A DNA stretch of 64,000 nucleotides from JAFGPL01 sp963781805 (GTDB lineage: Bacteria > Bacteroidota > Bacteroidia > Bacteroidales > UBA10428). Below, piece by piece: positions 1 through 7,360 of this stretch. The stretch spans positions 2,046,001 through 2,110,000 of the forward strand of contig CAWAHF010000004.1 in assembly GCA_963781805.1 (NCBI GenBank). Direction: 5' to 3'. The notes below the pieces were generated by a model. The model made no database searches and had not been told where the DNA came from. It saw nothing but the letters and a program-made list of their open reading frames with translations. Positions within the stretch are counted from its first letter, which is position 1; every line of letters begins with the position of its first letter. Position numbers and translations under genes: made by a program.

Positions 1-2
1 TA

Positions 3-803
3 ATTAACGACAATTCCATAAATGTAAGCAAGCATATTACAATACATCTTTATCCCAAAAATGATTATTGTAGAGCAATCACTTTAGGAATGTTAAAATT
101 TGGATTACCTGATATTTGTATTGAAAATTTATCGTGTCATAGTAATCAAAGTGTTTTAAGCTTGATAAATCTTACAGCACAGACTCTTCTTGATAAAAAA
201 ACTATTGATAAAAAAGGAAAATTATTAATTGACATTGAAGGACTTTCAAATCAAGAATTAAAGACCGATTTGCTTAATTCACTTGAAGAGAAAGCAGAGA
301 AAAAAGCGGAAATTAATTTAAAACAGGGAATTTGGGAGGAAGGCGACCCACAAAATAGAATAATAGAAATCGGATTTCCAAAGAATAATCCACAGATTAA
401 ACAAGACGAATTAATAGCAAAGGTCTTTGGCTCAAAAGACGAAGTAACATATTTAAGTCACGATGATGAATTACTTGCTGCAAGTGAAAAAGCAAAGGAA
501 AAAATTCCAGAATTATATGATAAATTTTCAAAAGGGTTGCCTGTTGGCACTCATTTGTTGATTAAGTTTCCATTTGAAAATGTTGCAGGTGAAAGAGAGT
601 GGATGTGGGTTGAAGTTGTGAAGTGGAATGATAAAGAAATAAAAGGACTTCTTCAAAATGACCCACAAATAGTGAAGTCTTTAAAAGCTGGACAAGAAGT
701 GACTAAAAATATGGATGATATGTTCGATTACATTTTATACTTTCCTGATGGAACACAAGAAGGAAATGAAACAGGAAAGATTATATCAAGACAGTATGAA
801 TAA
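3..803 (+). CDS. DUF2314-domain protein, 5' end outside the window
   Basis: The reading frame is open to the left edge of the window, so the true start probably lies upstream; the first ATG inside the window is at 90. The C-terminal ~90 residues (from GTHLLIKFPF to the end) resemble DUF2314, the domain of E. coli YegJ: an aromatic core (EWMWVEVVKW), then a G-x-L-x-N-D-P stretch and the KAGQEV motif, ending in a YFPDG segment. DUF2314 has no established biochemical role. The N-terminal ~150 residues are charged and I do not recognise them. The gene stops 8 bp before an attC site, so it is the cargo of the first, incomplete cassette. Domain call moderately sure, function unknown. Confidence 0.7.
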   Translation: MNDNSINVSKHITIHLYPKNDYCRAITLGMLKFGLPDICIENLSCHSNQSVLSLINLTAQTLLDKKTIDKKGKLLIDIEGLSNQELKTDLLNSLEEKAEKKAEINLKQGIWEEGDPQNRIIEIGFPKNNPQIKQDELIAKVFGSKDEVTYLSHDDELLAASEKAKEKIPELYDKFSKGLPVGTHLLIKFPFENVAGEREWMWVEVVKWNDKEIKGLLQNDPQIVKSLKAGQEVTKNMDDMFDYILYFPDGTQEGNETGKIISRQYE

Positions 804-811
804 GCAACAGT

Positions 812-942
812 TTACAACAATGTGTATAATTCATAAGGGTTTCAGAGGTTTTCGAGCGGTATCACCCGCATCAAATTTGGGTGGTAACTTGACAGGTTTG
901 AAGCCCGCAATCCCTTACGAAATCATACACTCAACGTTGTGC
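812..942 (+). repeat. attC site 1
   Basis: Integron recombination site. R'' box TTACAAC, R' box GTTGTGC. The outer arms pair as an imperfect palindrome: TGTGTATAATTCATAAGGG against CCCTTACGAAATCATACAC, with the extra bases on one arm that give attC its strand polarity. The central ~70 bp form the variable loop. Confidence 0.9.
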
Positions 943-966
943 ATAATGCCAAAGAGACACTGCAAC

Positions 967-1557
967 ATGAGAATATTCGTTATTATATTGATTTCATTAA
1001 TATTTGGTAATCTAAACGCTCAAAGGATTAAAAATACTAAGAGTAGTTTGATTGGTAAATTGATAAAGAATGATGGGACTTTGTTGATTCAAACTCGCTA
1101 TTCAATTGGAGAAGCTGGATATTCAGAGGAGTTTATTAATATTCAAAAGACCGATAGCGTTTTGATAGTATCTGTATCACACGATAGTTCTTCTTATTTT
1201 AAAAAGTTCAAAAAAATCACGTTGACTGACACCTCTTTTATTATTCCTGCGACCAATTGGCAGCATTTCGTGGATTTGGAAAAGCAAATTTTCAAAAAGG
1301 GAATTCAACCAACATATAATTGCGATGGCGAAAATGGTGCAATTGTTCACAATATGACAAATATAATTTTTATCTATACTCCAGATAAATCTTATAATAG
1401 CGTTAAGAATTTTGATATTTTTTCAAACTCTAACATGCCAAAGGATTTGAAAATTAAAGCAATAAATATAATGGGCGGATTTGTAAGTATGGGATATGAA
1501 ATTAAAAATATCGGGATTGATTCATCACATTGCTTGACAAATTGGTGGGATGATTAA
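967..1557 (+). CDS. Exported protein of unknown function (196 aa)
   Basis: The start at 967 is preferred because upstream in-frame codons lie inside attC site 1. From it the protein opens with a clean Sec signal peptide (MRIFVIILISLIFGNLNA, predicted cleavage before QRIKN). The mature part is polar, with a few cysteines and no membrane segment, so it is probably periplasmic or outer-membrane associated. I recognise no domain. It is the first gene of a two-gene cassette; the next gene starts only 10 bp after its stop, so the two are probably co-translated. Confidence 0.65.
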   Translation: MRIFVIILISLIFGNLNAQRIKNTKSSLIGKLIKNDGTLLIQTRYSIGEAGYSEEFINIQKTDSVLIVSVSHDSSSYFKKFKKITLTDTSFIIPATNWQHFVDLEKQIFKKGIQPTYNCDGENGAIVHNMTNIIFIYTPDKSYNSVKNFDIFSNSNMPKDLKIKAINIMGGFVSMGYEIKNIGIDSSHCLTNWWDD

Positions 1558-1567
1558 AAAATAGCTT

Positions 1568-2038
1568 ATGGTAAAACGTATTATTCTATTAATTGCAATA
1601 TTACAAACTATCTCCACATTTGGACAGATAGAAATTACTGGAAACTTTTACTGCCTTGATTCAGAAACAACTAAAGAAGATTGGTCGATAAAAGGTGATA
1701 AGTTGTTTTATACGGAGATTTCAAAGGATTGGAGTACTATTTGGTTTGCCGTTTTTCCGATTGAATTCATTCAGGAAAATGATTCATTGACAAATAATAT
1801 GAGATTTCAATTTACCAATTTGGATTCATCAATTTTCTCGAATTCAAAACTTATAAAAAGGACAGATTATTATGAATCTGAACTTCACTTTACAAACCAA
1901 TTTGACGGAAAAGGGAAAACAGTCCTGTCCAAAAAAATATTAATTAAAATTGTGGATAAAGAGACAATTATAGTGAGTGATAAATATTTCAAGCTTGATT
2001 CTAAGTTAAGAATATTTCAGAGATTTACTGGATATTAA
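1568..2038 (+). CDS. Exported protein of unknown function (156 aa)
   Basis: Begins with a Sec signal peptide (MVKRIILLIAILQTISTFGQ). The remainder is a small, beta-strand-rich sequence (EITGNFYCLD, KLFYTEISKDW, YYESELHF, TIIVSDKYFKL) that could be a lipocalin-like barrel, but no diagnostic motif is visible. It shares a cassette with the exported protein just upstream and its stop lies 12 bp before the R'' box of attC site 2. Function not assigned. Confidence 0.65.
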   Translation: MVKRIILLIAILQTISTFGQIEITGNFYCLDSETTKEDWSIKGDKLFYTEISKDWSTIWFAVFPIEFIQENDSLTNNMRFQFTNLDSSIFSNSKLIKRTDYYESELHFTNQFDGKGKTVLSKKILIKIVDKETIIVSDKYFKLDSKLRIFQRFTGY

Positions 2039-2050
2039 AAAGGCACATAT

Positions 2051-2178
2051 GCACAACACACAATATAAAACAGTTGGGGCTCAGTTGTTTGCGAGAGTTT
2101 GGTTCTCGCTTTAACTTTCTCCAACGGTGGATAGTAACGCGCTCCGAAAACCCAACCGTTTCATATTGTCAAACGTTG
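2051..2178 (+). repeat. attC site 2, R' box split by intron copy 1
   Basis: R'' GCACAAC; arms ACAATATAAAACAGTTGGG and CCCAACCGTTTCATATTGT. R' is interrupted after GTTG (2175-2178) and continues after the intron at 4402 as TAGGGC. The R'' at this cassette's end (TATGCACAAC) mirrors its own start (GTTGTGCATA at 936). Confidence 0.88.
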
Positions 2179-2521
2179 TTGCGACTTGAAGTCGTGTAAA
2201 TAATTGTTTTACAAAGGATTGTTCTTTGATAAAACCTGTTGTTCCCTCAACAGTACCCTTACCGGACAATTGGTGTATAGTGCAGCTATTACCGGTTGAA
2301 GCTCCGGGAAACGAGTACCAAACGCCGGGTTGTATACCCTATGGCGGGGCTATAAGCTGTGAAGTGGATAGTCTTCGGGGCCTCAAAAACCGACTTAGGG
2401 CTGGGGTGAGCAGGCATGGCCAACTCAGGTAAATATTCCGAAACCATCGAGATGGCGTAAGGGCGAAAAAGAGGATGACACGCCTTGTACCAAAATGGTA
2501 AGCTGGCAGGTTAAACGTGGT

Positions 2522-2528
2522 CAACGTT
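2522..2528 (+). other. Candidate EBS1 of intron copy 1
   Basis: CAACGTT, 343 nt from the intron 5' end, is the exact complement of the 5' exon end AACGTTG (2172-2178). At the same offset copies 2 and 9 read TAACGTT, and those are the two copies whose exon ends in GTTA instead of GTTG. Confidence 0.75.
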
Positions 2529-2819
2529 GCGTTTACGGGGATGTTGCCCAGCCGGTGGACAGGATAGGCCTAAACCTGTATCTTTTGTTATTTACATGGA
2601 ACATGGAAGCACGGTGCTCTCTTTTCCTGTAACAGCGGGATCAAAAACCCTAACCGCAAGGCATGGGGAAACACCGTACAGAGAGGACAGACAAAGCGAA
2701 TGCCCTGATGTAATGTCAGGGATAGTGGCCACAACATCGCCACAGGTGAAAACCAGCCCACCTCTGTCTGGTACTTTATGGCATGATACTTTTTAGAACC
2801 TGTAAATGCTGGAAAGCAA

Positions 2820-4346
2820 ATGAACGAGAATGAAAATTCATCGTGTGCACTGGCACACCAAACCGATAACTGGAACCTCATTATATGGCGAAAGGTTATT
2901 CAACGGGTGAACAGGCTGCAAAGACGTATTGCCAAGGCTGTTAAAGAGAAACGCTGGGGCAAAGCTAAAGCCCTGATGTTTCTCATTACCAAATCCTTTT
3001 ATGCTAAACTATTGGCTGTATTCCGGGTGGCCAACAACAAGGGAGGCAAAACCCCCGGTGTTGACCATAAAATCTGGATAGACGGGTATGATAAACTCGT
3101 CGCAGCTGAAAACCTTAAGAACAGGGGATACACCCCAAAACCTTTACGTAGGATATATATCCCTAAGAAGAATGGCAAAAAACGTCCCTTAAGCATCCCG
3201 TGCATGGATGACAGGGCTATGCAAGCCCTGCACATGATTGCTCTTGTCCCTCTGGCCGAAACAATGGCCGACCCAAATTCTTATGGGTTTAGGGAGAAAC
3301 GTTCGTGTGCCGATGCCATTGCACAATGCTTTCTTATCCTGTGCCGTAAAAATTGCGCACAATGGGTGTATGAAGCCGACATCAAGGCCTGCTTTGATGA
3401 AATTGACCATCAGTGGATATTAAACCATATCCCGGTCAACAAATCCATTCTTGATAAATGGCTCAAAGCAGGATATATCCAGAAAGGTAGGTTATTCCCC
3501 TCCCTTAAAGGTACTCCACAAGGCGGTATCATATCCCCAATCATCATGAATATGGTGCTTGACGGATTGGAAACCACCATAAACAAACAGTTTCCAAGGT
3601 GGAAAAACCAGAAAGTCAATTTTGTAAGGTATGCCGATGATTTTATTATTACCGCTAAGGATAAAGAGGTAATTACTAATCAAATCATACCACTTGTTAA
3701 GGAATTCCTCAAAGAACGGGGGCTTAGGCTCTCTGATGAGAAATCCAAAATAACCAATATTGACCAGGGCTTTGACTTCTTATCACAGCATATCCGTAAG
3801 TACAAGGGTAAACTGCTGATAAAACCATCACGGAAATCTGTACAGGCTTTCAAAGATAAGATAAAACTCATCATACGCGAGAGCCATGGACTGCCTGCTC
3901 ATGCCCTTATACGAAAACTAAACCCGGTTATCCGGGGATGGTCAAACTATCACAAGGGTATTTGCTCAAAGAATACCTTCAGAAAACTGGAGGTATTCAT
4001 CTTCGGACAAACCTGGAAATGGGCTACCCGCCAGCATGGTGACAAAGGCCACAGGTGGGTGTTCAAAAGGTACTTTTTGGGCAATCATTTTTCCGATAAA
4101 CGTGTATCTTATAAAGGTGTATATTCCTACCGCTTATATAAAATCGGTATGGTACCTATTCGATATCATGTTAAAATCGCTCAGAAGGCCAATCCTTACC
4201 TGTCTGAATTTGATTCATATTTTGAGAAAAGGGTATCCTTAAGGAAACGTTTAGCTTTGAATAGCAAACAAATCACTACTTTTGTTTGCAGAGGTAAAAA
4301 CAATAGCCGGGTCTACCCTAACAAGGTTGGCCTTAAAAGTGCCTGA
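2820..4346 (+). CDS. ltrA: Group II intron reverse transcriptase/maturase (508 aa), copy 1
   Basis: Multifunctional intron-encoded protein that binds the intron RNA, helps it splice and reverse-transcribes it into the target. Order of parts: an N-terminal RT_N-type region (about residues 18-95), RT fingers/palm with the GTPQGG motif (about 231) and catalytic YADD (271-274), then maturase domain X with the NPVIRGWSNYHK signature (368-379). The C-terminus stops shortly after a basic linker; the HNH endonuclease found in many RT_N-type relatives is absent. The TGA stop (4344-4346) overlaps the first bases of ribozyme domain V. RT_N architecture is typical of chloroplast-like group II introns rather than group IIC. 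The protein is identical in copies 3, 4 and 5. Confidence 0.93.
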   Translation: MNENENSSCALAHQTDNWNLIIWRKVIQRVNRLQRRIAKAVKEKRWGKAKALMFLITKSFYAKLLAVFRVANNKGGKTPGVDHKIWIDGYDKLVAAENLKNRGYTPKPLRRIYIPKKNGKKRPLSIPCMDDRAMQALHMIALVPLAETMADPNSYGFREKRSCADAIAQCFLILCRKNCAQWVYEADIKACFDEIDHQWILNHIPVNKSILDKWLKAGYIQKGRLFPSLKGTPQGGIISPIIMNMVLDGLETTINKQFPRWKNQKVNFVRYADDFIITAKDKEVITNQIIPLVKEFLKERGLRLSDEKSKITNIDQGFDFLSQHIRKYKGKLLIKPSRKSVQAFKDKIKLIIRESHGLPAHALIRKLNPVIRGWSNYHKGICSKNTFRKLEVFIFGQTWKWATRQHGDKGHRWVFKRYFLGNHFSDKRVSYKGVYSYRLYKIGMVPIRYHVKIAQKANPYLSEFDSYFEKRVSLRKRLALNSKQITTFVCRGKNNSRVYPNKVGLKSA

Positions 4347-4378
4347 GCCGTATGCGGTGAAAGTCGCACGTACGGTTC
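4345..4378 (+). ncRNA. Group II intron domain V (copy 1)
   Basis: 34-nt catalytic hairpin starting GAGCCGTATG and ending CGTACGGTTC around a GAAA tetraloop, the canonical length and layout for domain V. It is present at the same offset in every complete copy. Confidence 0.92.
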
Positions 4379-4428
4379 TTAGGGGGCGTAAGCTACCCGG
4401 TTAGGGCATTTAAGAGAATCCTACAAAC

Positions 4429-5076
4429 ATGAAAATTACAGATATGATAGAAAAACAAAACTTGATAAAATTGTCATACTTGATTGGGTTGAGTATAATT
4501 TTGATTCTGAATTCTTGCCAATCTAACTCAAAGAGTCAGACTGATAATCAAAATGACATAAAAGACAGTATTATGAATACTAAAAGCCCTGAACTTGTTC
4601 AAGCATCTGAGATTACAGATATTGATACATTAACTGTTCAAGACAGAAAATTGGAAGGTGGAAATTTTCATAGTCATATAAAATTGGATTTTGCATTATC
4701 AAAAACTCAAATTAAGGACACCGCACAGATACGTTTGATTAATAAATCATGTGCAATTTCAGTGATTCCTGATACATCTTGGATTAATAAACAGCAGGTG
4801 GAGATGGGTGACGATTGGAACGAAGTAGTGAGTGACAATCAATATTATGACCAGTTAGCGATTGATACATTGGAAAAACTTGATATTCCAACATTTTTCG
4901 CACCCAGAGAAAAAAGATTTATCAATTTTGTTAAGGCAGATAAGTCAAATTATATAATTGATTTGACAAAAATGAAGGATGCCTGGGGCTTGATTCTATT
5001 TAACGGGATTGATAATCCAGTTTTATGGAGTAACACAGATATTGAGAGTGAATTGAAAGAGATATATAAAAAATAA
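4429..5076 (+). CDS. Lipoprotein of unknown function, paralogue of 28576-29223
   Basis: 215-aa protein with a lipoprotein signal: a hydrophobic stretch (LSYLIGLSIILILNSC) and a lipobox cysteine near residue 30, followed by a Ser/Asp/Asn-rich linker. An ATG at 4444 would also be a plausible start. The globular part contains conserved blocks (DRKLEG, NFHSHIKLDFA, CAISVIPDTSWINKQQ, APREKRFINFVK, DAWGLILFNG) that are nearly identical in the lipoprotein at 28576-29223, so the array carries two diverged copies in two cassettes. No domain recognised; envelope role inferred from the signal only. Confidence 0.75.
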   Translation: MKITDMIEKQNLIKLSYLIGLSIILILNSCQSNSKSQTDNQNDIKDSIMNTKSPELVQASEITDIDTLTVQDRKLEGGNFHSHIKLDFALSKTQIKDTAQIRLINKSCAISVIPDTSWINKQQVEMGDDWNEVVSDNQYYDQLAIDTLEKLDIPTFFAPREKRFINFVKADKSNYIIDLTKMKDAWGLILFNGIDNPVLWSNTDIESELKEIYKK

Positions 5077-5092
5077 ACGCCTACAACAATGT
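5074..5092 (+). pseudogene. Remnant of the left half of an attC site
   Basis: Directly after the lipoprotein stop, GCCTACAACAATGTAGAG resembles the start of an attC (R'' followed by the AATGTATA arm seen in attC site 3), but no matching right arm or R' box follows; the next gene starts at 5100. It looks like an attC truncated by a deletion that fused two cassettes. Confidence 0.5.
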
Positions 5093-5099
5093 AGAGTAT

Positions 5100-5381
5100 A
5101 TGAAAAAGATTTTCACAATAAAGAACATATTAATCACGATAGGAATTATTCTTTTTGATTTAGCTGTTTACATATTTTTTGTAATGATGCTAATGAGTTA
5201 CGATGATTTATACGATGAAAGTAAAGGTGAATATTGGAGCTTGGAAAGCATGACCTTTGGGCAAAAAGCAAGTTCGATAGGGATTAATATATGGCATGTG
5301 ATTAATCTGATATTAATTGGATACGTGATTTATAGAATGATAAAAATAATAAGGAAAAACGCCCTACAACAATGTATATAG
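5100..5381 (+). CDS. Small membrane protein (93 aa)
   Basis: Two predicted transmembrane helices (about residues 10-32, NILITIGIILFDLAVYIFFVM, and 62-82, IWHVINLILIGYVIYRMIK) flank a polar loop rich in Asp, Glu and Tyr. The last residues (ALQQCI) are encoded within the R'' region of attC site 3, so the cassette junction supplies the C-terminus and stop. Function unknown. The gene follows a truncated attC remnant and may have been joined to the upstream lipoprotein cassette by deletion. Confidence 0.6.
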   Translation: MKKIFTIKNILITIGIILFDLAVYIFFVMMLMSYDDLYDESKGEYWSLESMTFGQKASSIGINIWHVINLILIGYVIYRMIKIIRKNALQQCI

Positions 5382-5493
5382 CAAATAGGCGTAATAGTAG
5401 TAAATTCAAGGGTTGTAGCCCGCTTCAACTTTGTAGCGGTTTGATAAGTTTAAAGCCCGCAATCGCCTACTTGCCATATACTTAACGTTAGCA
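5364..5493 (+). repeat. attC site 3
   Basis: R'' CTACAAC, R' GTTAGCA; arms GTATATAGCAAATAGGCG and CGCCTACTTGCCATATAC. The extended R'' GCCCTACAAC mirrors GTTG+TAGGGC, the spliced start of this cassette across intron copy 1. Confidence 0.9.
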
Positions 5494-5516
5494 AACATTA
5501 AAAACAACCACCTACA

Positions 5517-7211
5517 ATGGAACAATTATATAGACAAAGACCATTTAAAACTCGAAATGCGGATGAGTATAATTTAAGTGATATTTTATCATTATTTATT
5601 AATCCGCTAACTGGTTTAAGTTTACCAACTGATTTTGAAAACTCTATAGTCAAGGGCAGAATGGGTTCTGGAAAGACAATGTTTCTCAGAGCAAATCATG
5701 CATTTTACTTATTTAGTATGATTCCAAGATTGCTAGAAGATGAGGAATTAATATTACCCGTATTTCTTAAACTAAATGATTTTCAACATATCCAAGAGCC
5801 AAATATTATCTATGCAGAAATTATAAAAAAGATAATAGAGGAATTATCTACTATATATCTTCGTTTACAGAATGCAAAAGAGATGGCAAATATTCATGAA
5901 GGGATAAAAAAGTTGCCAAGAGACTTGTATTTTGATACAAAATTATCAGCAACAGCTGATTTATTGCTAAAGCTAGGTTCTGAGGAGTATGTAAAAAGGA
6001 TTTCGACAGAATTTGGACTTGAAGGAAAAATTAAACATAGTTTTTTTGAAGCTTCATCAAAGTTGCAAAAGAATGTAGTAGTTGAAATTAAAGCCAAAAC
6101 TAATCCCGGGATTAAGGACGTAACTAATTGTTTCGAGATGCTTCTTTCTGATTCAGGAGGCAAAATATTATTATTGATTGATGAGGCAGGAACTCTTGAT
6201 AAAAGATTTTTCAGAGATGAGAAAAATGATGCATTCTTTGAAATATTAATGAATCAGTTCAGGACTTCAGAATTTATTAGAACTAAAATAGCAATATATC
6301 CAAATTCGTATTCTGATATTTTAACAGAAACAAGATATGGAGATATTGTTCCGCTAGATGAATCCGTTGATGAGCTAATAAGTTATAGAAATTATAGAAC
6401 CAAGACAATTTCACTAATCAATAACTATTTAAATAGTGGACAAGAAACCTTATTATATAAAGCTGAAGACTTGTTCGATATAAACTCTAATAGTATTTAT
6501 GGGGATTGTATTGAACAATTAATTAATGGTTCTGGCGGTAATATGCGTAGACTAATTCAATTACTTGATATGACAATGAATATTGCATATCAAGAAAATG
6601 GGGGTTCTTCTAAAATAACCAAAGAACATTCCATTACTGCATTAGAATCTCATTGTGATGGAATAGTAAACCTCTATTCTGAACAGGAAAGAGAATTTCT
6701 TAAAAGCTTAGCAAAAACTTGTAAAAGTCGAGGAACATTTAAATTTAAGTTTCCTAACAATGCACCAGTATTATATAAATACATGACTAAATCACAAGAA
6801 TTTAATCTCTTATATGTTATTGAGGCTGGTACAGGTCGAAGAGGAACAACTTATAAATTTGACTATGCATATTGTATTCAACAAGATATTCCAACTCATA
6901 ATCTCCGAGAAACAGAAAGAATTGATAAAAACAGAAGTCTTGAAGAAGGGGAATGGGTTAGAAGGGTAACAAATGTTTCAAATGAGATAATCGCCCAAGC
7001 TTGCATACCAGGTAAGATTGATGGAGAGATTATATACTTGAATAATGATAAAGGATTTGTTAAAGGAGAAGATGGTGTAGAGTACTTTTTTTCAAGAACT
7101 TATGTAATCGAAGAAGATATTAATAAAAGATATTGGACAGGTAAAAAAATTAGATTTAATCCCGCAAAAATTGATGATAGTAATTTTGCATTTGATATTG
7201 AAATACTTTAA
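5517..7211 (+). CDS. P-loop ATPase with C-terminal cold-shock-like domain (564 aa)
   Basis: Walker A GRMGSGKT at residues 47-54 and Walker B KILLLIDEAG with D222-E223; the ATPase core extends to about residue 380 and looks AAA/ORC-like. The last ~65 residues (GEIIYLNNDKGFVKGEDGVEYFF onward) resemble an OB-fold cold-shock domain, suggesting nucleic-acid binding. No signal peptide or membrane segment, so cytoplasmic. It is the sole gene of its cassette, starting 24 bp after the R' box. ATPases fused to nucleic-acid sensors are frequent in phage-defence islands; that role is inference. The family itself is not one I can name. Motifs are clear, function uncertain. Confidence 0.8.
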   Translation: MEQLYRQRPFKTRNADEYNLSDILSLFINPLTGLSLPTDFENSIVKGRMGSGKTMFLRANHAFYLFSMIPRLLEDEELILPVFLKLNDFQHIQEPNIIYAEIIKKIIEELSTIYLRLQNAKEMANIHEGIKKLPRDLYFDTKLSATADLLLKLGSEEYVKRISTEFGLEGKIKHSFFEASSKLQKNVVVEIKAKTNPGIKDVTNCFEMLLSDSGGKILLLIDEAGTLDKRFFRDEKNDAFFEILMNQFRTSEFIRTKIAIYPNSYSDILTETRYGDIVPLDESVDELISYRNYRTKTISLINNYLNSGQETLLYKAEDLFDINSNSIYGDCIEQLINGSGGNMRRLIQLLDMTMNIAYQENGGSSKITKEHSITALESHCDGIVNLYSEQEREFLKSLAKTCKSRGTFKFKFPNNAPVLYKYMTKSQEFNLLYVIEAGTGRRGTTYKFDYAYCIQQDIPTHNLRETERIDKNRSLEEGEWVRRVTNVSNEIIAQACIPGKIDGEIIYLNNDKGFVKGEDGVEYFFSRTYVIEEDINKRYWTGKKIRFNPAKIDDSNFAFDIEIL

Positions 7212-7230
7212 GAAATATAATATTAACGTT

Positions 7231-7360
7231 TGCTAACACGCGGTCATAAAACATGCCGGTTTCAGTGGGTTTTCGAGCATTTCGTCCCGCCTCGTGGTTT
7301 TGTCACGGTGGATACAGACGCAGCCCCGCAATCCGGCACGTTTCATACCGCAAACCGTTA
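7231..7360 (+). repeat. attC site 4, R' box split by intron copy 2
   Basis: R'' TGCTAAC; arms CGGTCATAAAACATGCCGG and CCGGCACGTTTCATACCG. R' is interrupted after GTTA and resumes at 9584 as CCTGC. GTTTGCTAAC at the cassette end mirrors GTTAGCAAAC at its start (5487). Confidence 0.88.

Larger units (their letters stand above)
2179..4401 (+). mobile_element. attC-targeting group II intron, copy 1 (2223 bp)
   Basis: Ribozyme plus reverse transcriptase. The ends are set by comparing eight complete copies and by the rule that the two exons must rebuild an R' box: removing 2179-4401 gives GTTGTAGGGC, the reverse complement of R'' GCCCTACAAC at the end of the same cassette (5361-5370). The element starts TTGCGAC, not the usual GTGYG, and ends CTACCCGGT. 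Domain V is at 4345-4378. Domain VI (4379-4401) folds as GGGGGC, loop GTAA, GCT-A-CCC with A4395 bulged as the likely branch point. Candidate EBS1 CAACGTT at 2522-2528 pairs with the last seven exon bases AACGTTG. Intron and cassette share the + strand, so splicing from cassette mRNA is possible. Confidence 0.92.

Noticed and set aside
715..966. Longer reading of the exported protein starting at 715
   Set aside because: It would translate through the upstream gene and the attC; the signal peptide starts cleanly at 967.
2226..2796. Small open frames in the 5' part of every group II intron copy
   Set aside because: They recur only because the intron is repeated, overlap ribozyme domains I-III and encode no recognisable protein.
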